A stretch of 34,119 nucleotides of DNA from Opitutaceae bacterium (GTDB lineage Bacteria; Verrucomicrobiota; Verrucomicrobiia; Opitutales; Opitutaceae), in the NCBI GenBank assembly GCA_016794625.1, contig JAEUGY010000115.1, forward strand, positions 1 to 34,119, given 5' to 3'. The position numbers and the translations under genes were made by a program. Shown here piece after piece: positions 24,100 through 31,464 of the stretch (its first letter is position 1; each line of letters starts with the position of its first letter). The notes under the pieces were generated by a model. It saw only the letters and a program-made list of their open reading frames with translations, ran no database searches and was not told where the DNA came from.

Positions 24100-26232
24100 G
24101 TGATCACCCACGCGCACCGGTCCGCTCCCGTGGCGGGCCGCCGGCGTTTCCTGGTCCTGGCCGGACTCTGGTGCATCGGCTGCCTGCCGTCTTCAGCGGT
24201 GGAGCCATTGCCGGGGGCGGACTCCACACAGCCCCTGACGCGGCTGATCCGTGAGGCCGGAGAGTCGGAGTCGGATGCCGTGCGCTTGCTGCGGCTCCGC
24301 GAAGTCGCCCAGCACGCCAGCGCGGCAGCGGTGGCGGTACCAGGGCTGGACCGCCTGATCCTGTTCGTCGAGCGTTGGCAGTCACCACGGACGCGGCTGA
24401 ACTTCTTCCGTCGCGAAGTGTTGGAGACGCTCGACTTTGACTTCGGAGTACCGGCGGATTCGCCCCTCCGGCCCATCGCCGATTTTTACCTCGCCCGCAT
24501 GATCTGCTGGGTGACCCTTGAGTACAGCGAGATCTACCCCGTGCTGGAAAAGCGCGCGCGGGCGCTCGGCCGGGCCCGCGAGTTGTTCTCCTCGGCGCAG
24601 CGAGCGTTTCCTGCGAACCGGATCACCGGCATGTACCTGGGACGTCCGTTGCCACCGGAGAAGGAGTACTTCGTGCCGGCGGGGGCGCCGCGTTGGGCGG
24701 TGGCCCAGCGCGAGGGACTCGAGCGCCTCACCGACATCATTGAATGGTGGATCGAACACCGGCTCCGGGTCGGCGGTGACTATGGTGGCGGATGGGGAGA
24801 TGACTGTGAGCTCTGGCGGTCGTGGACGCCGATCCTGATCGGGTTTTCGCATCCCCGGATCGCCTGGGCCCAGGAGCTGTTTTCGCGCCGCCTGCTGGAG
24901 CAGCCGCACCTCGTGAACGGATACCATGCGGAGCGACTCGACGTGGAGCACGGGGCTGAGGACGTCTCGGATGCCCTCACCCCCATGATGTTCCTCGCAC
25001 CGGACGAGACCGACTGGGCGCGCCGGATTCACCGCCTCGTCGACCTGAGTGAAGGTCTCTGGATGGGGCGCAATCAACGCGGCCAGCTCCAGTTCAAGAG
25101 CGCCTATTTTTCCGCGACGGAGGTGGACCCCCGGCCGGAGCGCGCGTGCGACACCGTGTATCACCCGCGGGTGCTGCAGCCCGCGCTCCTGTACTGGCAG
25201 CGCACGGGAGACGAGCGGATCGGCCGGCTCGTGACGGACTGGATGCGGACCTGGGTCGATGCGGCGGCCCGTGCGGAGAACGGAAAGCCGCCAGGCATTC
25301 TTCCTTCGGCGCTGCACTGGCCCGACGGGACTGTGGGCGGAACGGGACCCGATTGGTGGCTGCCCGGCATCTACGAGACCTCGCTGTATGACTTTCCCGG
25401 TGCGATGGGCCTGCTGCTCAACACCCTTGTGCTCACCGCCCACATGACTGGAGACGCGACCTACCTGGAGCCCCTGCGCACGATGGCGGAGGCGCGTCGG
25501 GCGTGGCTTCAGGCCGGACGGCCGCAGGCGACGCCCGGGACCCGGTTGTGGTGTGGGGCGAACCTCGGACAGCTCGCGGGCGCCGCTGCCAAAGTCCGGT
25601 TTTCTGCCGGCAGTCGCGAGTGGGATGATCTGTTACGTGGGGAGGATGAGCCCTACGTTCATTTCCGACTCGGTGCCCCGCTCGACTCCACGGTGCAGGC
25701 ACTCGAGGTGCTGGCGGAGAGCCTGCGCGTCAATTTCCCGGCGTTCACCTCCGAAGTGCGTTTCACGGATCGGATGCTCCGGTTTCCGGCCCTGTATCAG
25801 CCCGGTTGGATGTTGCCCGAAGGCGTGCCCACCGGTGGCGCCCTCCTTGAGGGCGGCTTGGTGCGCCGAGGTTTCAACGGCGTTCATCTCCTCTATCACA
25901 CCGTGACAGGCGACCCGGGAGATCCGCTGTATTTCCCCCAAAACGCCGTTCGATGGCACACCGAGCCCCGCGATCTCGCCGCGCTGGTCGTCCGCGCGGA
26001 GCCGCAACGGTTGGAAGTGCGCCTGTATCACTTCGGACCCGAAGCGCGCCGGTTTGAGGCCGAATGGCTCACCCTCACGCCGGGCGAGTACCGGCTCGAG
26101 GTCCGTCCGCTCGACAAGGAGGAGGGCGGTGTCCAGGAGCTACGCCTTCGGGTCAGCGCAAAGGAACGACGCACGGTGATCCACCTGCCCAGCCGGCGCG
26201 AATGCCAGCTCATCGTCCACGCCATACCCTAG
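24100..26232 (+). CDS. Exported 710-residue toroid-like protein, candidate glycan-degrading enzyme
   Basis: The protein begins at a GTG 12 bases after the TonB receptor stop; no ATG is suitably placed. A basic start (HRSAPVAGRRR) and hydrophobic FLVLAGLWCIGCLPSSAV form a signal peptide. The rest contains helix pairs rich in Trp and Tyr, with striking blocks GGDYGGGWGDDCELWRSW, YHAERLDVEHGAEDVSDALT, GPDWWLPGIYETSLYDFPGA, and a C-terminal beta-rich part (LEVRLYHFGPEARRFEAEWL). The order, toroid then beta domain, is that of several polysaccharide lyases and hydrolases, but I recognise no specific family. Coupling to the receptor suggests it acts on the same glycan. Confidence 0.82.
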   Translation: MITHAHRSAPVAGRRRFLVLAGLWCIGCLPSSAVEPLPGADSTQPLTRLIREAGESESDAVRLLRLREVAQHASAAAVAVPGLDRLILFVERWQSPRTRLNFFRREVLETLDFDFGVPADSPLRPIADFYLARMICWVTLEYSEIYPVLEKRARALGRARELFSSAQRAFPANRITGMYLGRPLPPEKEYFVPAGAPRWAVAQREGLERLTDIIEWWIEHRLRVGGDYGGGWGDDCELWRSWTPILIGFSHPRIAWAQELFSRRLLEQPHLVNGYHAERLDVEHGAEDVSDALTPMMFLAPDETDWARRIHRLVDLSEGLWMGRNQRGQLQFKSAYFSATEVDPRPERACDTVYHPRVLQPALLYWQRTGDERIGRLVTDWMRTWVDAAARAENGKPPGILPSALHWPDGTVGGTGPDWWLPGIYETSLYDFPGAMGLLLNTLVLTAHMTGDATYLEPLRTMAEARRAWLQAGRPQATPGTRLWCGANLGQLAGAAAKVRFSAGSREWDDLLRGEDEPYVHFRLGAPLDSTVQALEVLAESLRVNFPAFTSEVRFTDRMLRFPALYQPGWMLPEGVPTGGALLEGGLVRRGFNGVHLLYHTVTGDPGDPLYFPQNAVRWHTEPRDLAALVVRAEPQRLEVRLYHFGPEARRFEAEWLTLTPGEYRLEVRPLDKEEGGVQELRLRVSAKERRTVIHLPSRRECQLIVHAIP

Positions 26233-26259
26233 CGAGAGCGGTTCGATGTCCAGCATGGC

Positions 26260-26276
26260 GTTCGACTGTTTGACCA
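26260..26276 (+). promoter_or_regulatory. Candidate operator (GTTCGACTGTTTGACCA) before the dehydrogenase-transporter unit
   Basis: This is the best copy of the recurring motif, pointing toward the dehydrogenase gene about 200 bases downstream. GTTCGA also occurs 19 bases upstream (26241-26246). The intergenic stretch 26233-26475 otherwise holds only a TATGAT at 26414-26419 that lacks a -35 partner. I saw no small gene or RNA in it. Confidence 0.45.
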
Positions 26277-26475
26277 AGCCACCCGTTTACCGACCGACCG
26301 CTTCCGACGACACTTCCGCCATGGCCCGCCCTCCAACGAAGACCTCCACTGAAGGGCCGACACCGGGACCGAGCCGGGCGGGAACGGAACGAAGCATCGT
26401 GAATGGCATGGTGTATGATAAAAACGGTGACGAACGGGACAGAATGGAGTCGATCCGTCGCGGGAGCGTCGTCGC

Positions 26476-27516
26476 ATGAGCACCGGGAATGGCATGATCG
26501 GCGGGCAAGGACGGCCGAAAGCCCTCGCGGTGGGCGGGGCGCCGTTCCTGACCACGATTTTTCCCGAGCATATCACGGAGCGACTGGCGCGCTCCGTTGA
26601 GATGTCCCGGCCGGTCAGCACTCCCGAACTCCTTGGACATCCCGAGTTGCTGGCGGAAGTCGAGTACCTCTTCACCACCTGGGGCGTGCCGAAGTTGGAG
26701 GAGGAGACGCTCTGCCATGCTCCGAAACTGCGGGCGATCTTGCATGTGGCCGGTTCCGTCCGGCGGATCGCGACGGATGCGCTCTGGCGGCGTGGCATTG
26801 TGCTGACCAGTTCGTATGCGATCAACGCCATCCCCACCGCCGAGTTCGCGCTCGCGGCCATTTTGTTGGCGAACAAGCGGGCCTGGCACCATGCCGTATC
26901 GGCGAAACTCAACCGCAGCCAGGCGCCTGCTGACTTTCAGGGTCGCTCGCGCGGCGCCGGCAACTACGGAAGCGTGGTCGGACTGCTTTCCTATGGCGCG
27001 GTCGCCCGTGAGTTGCGCCGCCTGCTTCGCAATTTCCAGATTCGCGTGCTGGTGTGTGATCCGTTCCTGAAGCCCGAACGAGCGATGCAGGATGAGATGA
27101 CGCTGGTCGGGATGGATGAATTGTTCGCCACGGCGGACGTGGTCTCTGTCCATACACCCTTGTTGCCGGAGACGACCGGCCTGGTCGGGCGCGAGCATCT
27201 GATGCGACTCAAGCCTTACGCCAGTTTCATCAATACGTCGCGGGGCGCGATCGTCGACGAGCGAGCGTTGATTGACGTGCTGAAGGAGCGGCCGGATTTG
27301 CAGGCGATTCTGGATGTCACGTGCCCCGAGCCGCCCGAGCCGGAGTCCCCGCTTTATACACTGCCGAATGTCATCCTCACACCTCACCTTGCGGGCTCGC
27401 TCGGACGAGAATGCGGGCGCATGAGTGAGGCCATGGTGACCGAGCTCGAGCGCATGATTGCCGGACACCCCTTGCGATGGCAGATCACCCGCGAGCACCT
27501 GGTTTCCATGGCCTAG
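26476..27516 (+). CDS. D-isomer-specific 2-hydroxyacid dehydrogenase-like protein
   Basis: This 346-residue cytoplasmic NAD(P)-dependent enzyme interconverts 2-oxo and D-2-hydroxy acids. Catalytic residues are in place: Arg256 in NTSRGAIVDE, Glu285 in TCPEPPEP and His304 in LTPHLAGS. The nucleotide-binding loop is unusual: at the GxGxxG position the sequence is S-Y-G-A-V-A (172-177), so the first and third glycines are Ser and Ala. The gene is followed after 90 bases by a sodium:solute symporter, suggesting use of an imported sugar acid or its product. A second in-frame ATG at 26494 is possible as start. The substrate is not known. Confidence 0.85.
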   Translation: MSTGNGMIGGQGRPKALAVGGAPFLTTIFPEHITERLARSVEMSRPVSTPELLGHPELLAEVEYLFTTWGVPKLEEETLCHAPKLRAILHVAGSVRRIATDALWRRGIVLTSSYAINAIPTAEFALAAILLANKRAWHHAVSAKLNRSQAPADFQGRSRGAGNYGSVVGLLSYGAVARELRRLLRNFQIRVLVCDPFLKPERAMQDEMTLVGMDELFATADVVSVHTPLLPETTGLVGREHLMRLKPYASFINTSRGAIVDERALIDVLKERPDLQAILDVTCPEPPEPESPLYTLPNVILTPHLAGSLGRECGRMSEAMVTELERMIAGHPLRWQITREHLVSMA

Positions 27517-27606
27517 GCAGGGGTGCGTACCCGAAGGTTGCCATCCCCTGATCCCTGGTGCTCGATGCCTACGGACGTGGCCGGAACGGTTCGCGATTCC
27601 CTCACC

Positions 27607-29358
27607 ATGACCTCCTACGATTATGCGGTATTGGTGTTCTATTTCGGGTTCATGCTGACCATCGGGTGGGTGTTCCGCCGGTTCGTCACCTCGGTCAGCG
27701 ATTATGTGCGCGGCGGAGGAAAGGCGCTCTGGTGGATGGTCGGTGGATCCGCCTTCATGGTTGCGTTCAGTGCCTGGACCTTCACCGGTGCGGCGGGGGA
27801 GGCATACCGGACAGGCTGGCCCATCGCGATCATCTACCTGGGGAACATCGCAGGATTCGTGCTCAATGCGCTGCACTTCGGCCCTCGGTTCCGGCAGATG
27901 CGGGTCGTCACCGGGGTCGAGGCGATCCGGAAACGGTTCGGGAAGGCGAGTGAACAGGTGTTCACCTGGTTGCAGATTCCCCTCGGCACACTGCAGGCCG
28001 GCATCTGGTTGAACGCACTCGGCGTGTTTTTCTCCACCGTTTTGGGCCTTGATGTGGCCACCACGATCACGGTCACCGGGGCGGTGGTGGTGTGCATGGC
28101 ATTGGTCGGTGGCAGTTGGGCGGTGCTGGCCAGTGATTTCATCCAAGTGTTGATCCTCATGCCCGTGTGCGCGGCGGTCACCGTCTTGGTTTTGGTGCGG
28201 GCCGGAGGCGTCGGAGCGTTTGTCGAACAGGTGCCGGCGGGACACCTCGACCTGGGGCAGCTGACCAGCACACCGTTCCTCGCGCTTTGGGGCCTGGCCA
28301 TGATCTGCAAGCAGATCACAAGCACGAACAACCTGGCGGATGCCGGCCGTTACCTGTGTGCGAAGGACGGGAGCCACGCGCGCAAGGCGGGCTTCCTCGG
28401 GGCCGGCCTGTTTGTGATTGGCATTGTCATCTGGTTCGTGCCGCCAATGGCGGCGCGGTTTCTACTTCCCGACCTCGCTTCGGCGTATCCAGGACTCAAG
28501 AACCCCTCGGAAGCCGCCTACCTCGCGATGGCGAGGGACGTCATGCCGGTGGGCATGATGGGCCTGCTGGTCAGCGGCATTTTCGCCGCGACCATGTCGT
28601 CGATGGATGCGGGGCTGAACAAGAACGCCGGCGTTTTCGTGAAGAACTTCTACCAACCCCAGATCAGCCCCGGGGCGAACGACCGGCAGTTGCTCCGCGT
28701 CGGCAAAATCGCCACCCTGGTTCTGGGAGGCGTGGTGATCGCCGTGGCTCACTGGATGAACTCACGACAGGAACTCGGGCTGTTTCTTTTGATGCAGCGC
28801 ATCACCATCCTCGTGGCCGTACCCGTCACCGTTCCGCTGCTCTTGGGACTGATCGTAGAGCGCACCCCGCCCTGGTCCGCCTGGAGCACCGTGCTCGTCG
28901 GGTTTTGTTGCGCCCTCGCGGTTGGCCCTTTGCTCCCGCCAGCCTGGGCCGTGCGGATCCTGAACGACGGCCAGCCCTTGGTCGGCCCGGAGAAGGAGTA
29001 TTGGACCCAGGGCAGCCAGTTCTTCGTGATCGTGCTGGTGTCGTCGACTTGGTTTCTGCTGACCCGATACGGTTGGACTCGAGTCGCCCCCGGGCAGCGG
29101 GCCGAAGTGGAGCAGTTTCACGCTCGACTCCGTGAACCCGTCGACTTTGCCGCGGAAGAAGGGGAGGCAAACGCCAATGACGCACGCCAATCCCGTGTCG
29201 TGGGTATCCTGTGTCTGATTTATGGAGGCGTGGTCAGTGGCTTGGTGTTCATTCCGAATCCTTGGCCCGGACGTTTGGCCTTTCTGGGCTGCGGCGGCCT
29301 CGTCCTCTTCATCGGCTGGCTTCTTCGGCGTTCCGCGGTCCGCCCAGCTTCGTCCTGA
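27607..29358 (+). CDS. Sodium:solute symporter (SSS family)
   Basis: This 583-residue inner-membrane transporter is of the SSS/SGLT fold, with about 13 or more hydrophobic segments. The opening DYAVLVFYFGFMLTIGWVFR, then SDYVRGGGKALWWMVGGSAF and FSAWTFTGAAGEAY, is the characteristic first third. A late KITSTNNLADAGRYL-like segment and GIFAATMSSMDAGLN (about 341-355), the sodium-site helix, complete the pattern. The ATG at 27607 is chosen since the first helix follows at once; in-frame starts at 27523 and 27565 would add hydrophilic residues not typical of the family. It follows the dehydrogenase by 90 bases and probably imports the sugar acid or sugar that enzyme handles (inference). Confidence 0.9.
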   Translation: MTSYDYAVLVFYFGFMLTIGWVFRRFVTSVSDYVRGGGKALWWMVGGSAFMVAFSAWTFTGAAGEAYRTGWPIAIIYLGNIAGFVLNALHFGPRFRQMRVVTGVEAIRKRFGKASEQVFTWLQIPLGTLQAGIWLNALGVFFSTVLGLDVATTITVTGAVVVCMALVGGSWAVLASDFIQVLILMPVCAAVTVLVLVRAGGVGAFVEQVPAGHLDLGQLTSTPFLALWGLAMICKQITSTNNLADAGRYLCAKDGSHARKAGFLGAGLFVIGIVIWFVPPMAARFLLPDLASAYPGLKNPSEAAYLAMARDVMPVGMMGLLVSGIFAATMSSMDAGLNKNAGVFVKNFYQPQISPGANDRQLLRVGKIATLVLGGVVIAVAHWMNSRQELGLFLLMQRITILVAVPVTVPLLLGLIVERTPPWSAWSTVLVGFCCALAVGPLLPPAWAVRILNDGQPLVGPEKEYWTQGSQFFVIVLVSSTWFLLTRYGWTRVAPGQRAEVEQFHARLREPVDFAAEEGEANANDARQSRVVGILCLIYGGVVSGLVFIPNPWPGRLAFLGCGGLVLFIGWLLRRSAVRPASS

Positions 29359-29475
29359 CGTTGCGTGGGATAGACGTGGGCAGGAGGAACCCGACCTGGC
29401 ACCTATCTGCACATCAGTGCGTTTCACTTATCTTGCGTTACGATGAGTTTTGCCCTCTTCGTGAACGACTTCGGT

Positions 29476-29550
29476 TGGCTGCCCGGGTAGGGATCGAACC
29501 TACGACCAAGTGATTAACAGTCACCTGCTCTGCCACTGAGCTACCGGGCA
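29476..29550 (-). tRNA. tRNA-Asn (anticodon GTT), CCA encoded
   Basis: On the minus strand a complete 75-base cloverleaf can be folded. The acceptor stem is TGCCCGG/CCGGGCA with discriminator G, followed by an encoded CCA. The D arm contains GTAGCTCAGTGGCAGAGC, the anticodon loop is CTGTTAA, giving GTT for asparagine, and the T arm contains GTTCGATCC. The 3' end faces the polysaccharide locus and the 5' end faces rplY, which is transcribed the opposite way. The flank 29359-29475 holds no recognisable gene. Confidence 0.97.
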
Positions 29551-29572
29551 ACACGACCGAAATGAGCGGCCG

Positions 29573-29601
29573 AAGACAGGCCCGGGAGTTGCGCTTGTCA
29601 A
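29573..29601 (-). promoter_or_regulatory. Possible sigma-70 promoter of the tRNA-Asn gene
   Basis: A perfect TTGACA (minus strand, 29596-29601) is followed after 17 bases by TGTCTT (29573-29578), about 23 bases before the first base of the tRNA. The -35 box is ideal but the -10 box matches only three of six consensus positions, so this is a moderate suggestion. Confidence 0.35.
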
Positions 29602-29730
29602 TGCTCCATTTTCATATTCTTCGGAAGGGGGTAAAGTTTTGGTTGATTTCCCTTCGGCCGACCGATTGGCTGTTTCTCTTTTCCACTACGCCTGCCTCCG
29701 ATTCCCGGGGTGACAGGTGGAACGAAACTC

Positions 29731-30504
29731 ATGAAACAACCTCTCGTTCTCAACGTTGCGCCGCGCGCCCAGACGGGTCGCAGCGCCTCACGCCGTCTCC
29801 GCAAGGTCAATCGCGTTCCCGCGATTCTCTACGGGAAGCACACCAGCCCTGAGAAGCTGGCCATCGATGGTCCGGAGTTCACCCGCTTGCTGAAGTCGGT
29901 CAGCGGCCGCTCCCTGATCATTGAGCTGGCCCGGACGGACAAGGCGGACAAAGCCCTTTCCTTTTTGCAGGAGGTTCAGCGCGACCCGATCACGGACAAG
30001 TACCTGCATGTCGATTTGCAGGAAGTGAAGTCGGACGAAAAGTTCGAAATTCGTGTGGCCGTGCAGGTTACCGGTGAGTCCTTTGGCGTCAAGAATCAGA
30101 GCGGTGTGTTGGAAATCGTGACCCCGCAGGTCCGCATCCGCTGCCTGCCGAAAGATCTTCCCGAGTCCATTGTGGTGGATGTAACGGAGCTGAAGGTCGG
30201 CGAGACCATCAAGGTCTCCGAACTCAAGCCGATTGCCGGCGTTGATTTCCTGGACCAAAAGGGTCAGCCGATCGTGGCGTGTGTCGAGCCGGTGGCCGAA
30301 GTGGTATCCGCCGAACCGACGACTCCGGCCGCAGGCGCAGGGACGCCGGCCGCGGGTGCGGCCGCTCCCGCCGCGGGTGCAGCGGCTCCGGCCGCAGGTG
30401 CTGCCGCCGCTCCGGCTGCCGCGGGCGCCAAGCCCGCCGCTCCCGCTGCAGGTGCCAAGCCGGCCGCCGCTGGCGCGAAGCCCGCTGCTCCGGCCAAGAA
30501 GTAA
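29731..30504 (+). CDS. rplY: 50S ribosomal protein bL25/Ctc
   Basis: This 257-residue protein binds 5S rRNA in the large subunit and is of the long Ctc form. MKQPLVLNVAPRAQTGRSAS and RRLRKVNRVPAILYGKH (about 18-34) are the classic L25 N-terminal fold, followed by FLQEVQRDPITDKYLHVDLQ and the second (TL5-type) domain, with GVLEIVTPQVRIRCLPKDLP and VGETIKVSELKPIAG. The ATG at 29731 is preferred to GTG 29710 because it fits the family start, with AGGTGG 9-10 bases upstream. Residues from about 194 on are an Ala/Pro/Gly/Lys tail with repeated PAAGA units (see findings). It heads the plus-strand housekeeping cluster. Confidence 0.96.
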   Translation: MKQPLVLNVAPRAQTGRSASRRLRKVNRVPAILYGKHTSPEKLAIDGPEFTRLLKSVSGRSLIIELARTDKADKALSFLQEVQRDPITDKYLHVDLQEVKSDEKFEIRVAVQVTGESFGVKNQSGVLEIVTPQVRIRCLPKDLPESIVVDVTELKVGETIKVSELKPIAGVDFLDQKGQPIVACVEPVAEVVSAEPTTPAAGAGTPAAGAAAPAAGAAAPAAGAAAAPAAAGAKPAAPAAGAKPAAAGAKPAAPAKK

Positions 30505-30520
30505 CTCGTTTTTGCCGACT

Positions 30521-30562
30521 CCGTCGGCGGCTCCGGCCGCCGACGGTGCTCGTTTGTTCTTT
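30521..30562 (+). terminator. Hairpin terminator or attenuator between rplY and pth
   Basis: CCGTCGGCGGC (30521-30531) and GCCGCCGACGG (30536-30546) form a perfect 11-bp stem with a TCCG tetraloop, followed by a T-rich run ending at 30562. An alternative stem, GCCGAC-TCC-GTCGGC (30514-30528), overlaps its left arm. Pth starts only 6 bases later, so a full stop of transcription would require readthrough or a separate pth promoter. Confidence 0.7.
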
Positions 30563-30567
30563 GAGTC

Positions 30568-31191
30568 ATGTCCATTCAGCTTGTGGCCGGCCTGGGAAAC
30601 CCTGGGCGGGACTACGAGCACACCCGTCACAATCTGGGATGGGTCGTGGTTGATGCGCTGGTTCGCCGGCGCGGGTTGGCGTGGAAACGCGAACCTCGTT
30701 TTGATGCTGAGTATGTGCGAGGTGAAGTCGGGGGGCGCCCGATACACTTCACCAAGCCGCTCAGCTTCATGAACGACAGCGGACGACCTCTGCAGCAACT
30801 GGCGAGTTTTTACAAAGTGCCGGTCACCGACATCGCGGTGGTCTACGACGACCTCACGCTTCCGGTCGGCACCTGTAAAGTCTCGGTCTCAGGCAGTGCG
30901 GGCGGGCACAATGGTGTGGCCAGTGTGCTGTCCCACCTCGGCAACGGGTTCGCCCGCTACCGATTGGGCATCGGGCCCAAACAACCCGCAGAAATGGACC
31001 TCAAGGACTTCGTGCTCGGCAGCTTCTCACTCGAACATCGTACACTTTTAGAACAAAAACTCGACCCTCTCGTCGCTGGCTTGGTGCTTCTTCTGGAAGA
31101 AGGAACCGAGCGGGCGATGAACCAACTCAATCGCAGAGCCCAAAATGAATCCGACCAAACGCAGCTACCGCGCGACCTTCATCCTCGATAA
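30568..31191 (+). CDS. pth: Peptidyl-tRNA hydrolase
   Basis: This 207-residue cytoplasmic enzyme releases tRNA from prematurely dropped peptidyl-tRNA. Family landmarks are GLGNPGRDYEHTRHNLGW with the catalytic His (about residue 20) and Asn (about 10), KPLSFMNDSGRPLQQ with its Asn (about 71), VVYDDLTLPVG with its Asp (about 92) and GSAGGHNGVASVLSHLG. Length is usual to slightly long. Its last 47 bases overlap rpsF in another frame. No Shine-Dalgarno sequence is visible before the ATG. Confidence 0.97.
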   Translation: MSIQLVAGLGNPGRDYEHTRHNLGWVVVDALVRRRGLAWKREPRFDAEYVRGEVGGRPIHFTKPLSFMNDSGRPLQQLASFYKVPVTDIAVVYDDLTLPVGTCKVSVSGSAGGHNGVASVLSHLGNGFARYRLGIGPKQPAEMDLKDFVLGSFSLEHRTLLEQKLDPLVAGLVLLLEEGTERAMNQLNRRAQNESDQTQLPRDLHPR

Positions 31192-31441
31192 TCGCGGCAA
31201 GGAAGACTCCATCGATCAAATCATCGAGGGAGTGAAACAGGAGATTGCCGCGGTTCACGGCGACGTCACCGCGGTGGAAAACCTCGGTCGTCGCGAGTTT
31301 GTCCGCGTCACCGACCGCAAGATGACGGGTGGCACCTACGTGCAGGTGGCCTTCTCGGCTCCCGCGACCGGTCCGTCCGCGTTGCGCGAGCGTCTTCGTC
31401 TCAACGGCAACGTTTACCGCACCTTCGTTCAGTCGGTCTAA
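31145..31441 (+). CDS. rpsF: 30S ribosomal protein bS6
   Basis: This 98-residue protein is a small-subunit primary binder that pairs with bS18. The start TKRSYRATFILDNRGKEDSI matches the S6 beginning (Y-x-x-x-F-I-L-D), and the middle has VENLGRREFVRV, while the end reads LRLNGNVYRTFVQ. The ATG at 31145 lies inside pth, so the overlap of 47 bases is genuine unless pth ends earlier. The gene is followed after 23 bases by ssb, the usual order. No rpsR follows, although S6 and S18 are generally encoded together. Confidence 0.95.
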   Translation: MNPTKRSYRATFILDNRGKEDSIDQIIEGVKQEIAAVHGDVTAVENLGRREFVRVTDRKMTGGTYVQVAFSAPATGPSALRERLRLNGNVYRTFVQSV

Positions 31442-31464
31442 GCGCCGCCGTTTCGCGGTCCGTC

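Noticed and set aside
26233..26475. A small gene or RNA in the gap before the dehydrogenase
   Set aside because: Short open frames are present but have no ribosome-binding site or protein-like composition, and no RNA family fold was recognised.
26287..28377. A 696-codon open frame antisense to the dehydrogenase and symporter
   Set aside because: The sense strand carries two recognisable proteins; the antisense translation shows only low-complexity polar sequence.
30325..30501. The repeated codons at the rplY 3' end as a CRISPR-like or minisatellite array
   Set aside because: The units are short, irregular and in frame, coding for an Ala/Pro/Gly tail, with no spacer-repeat pattern.
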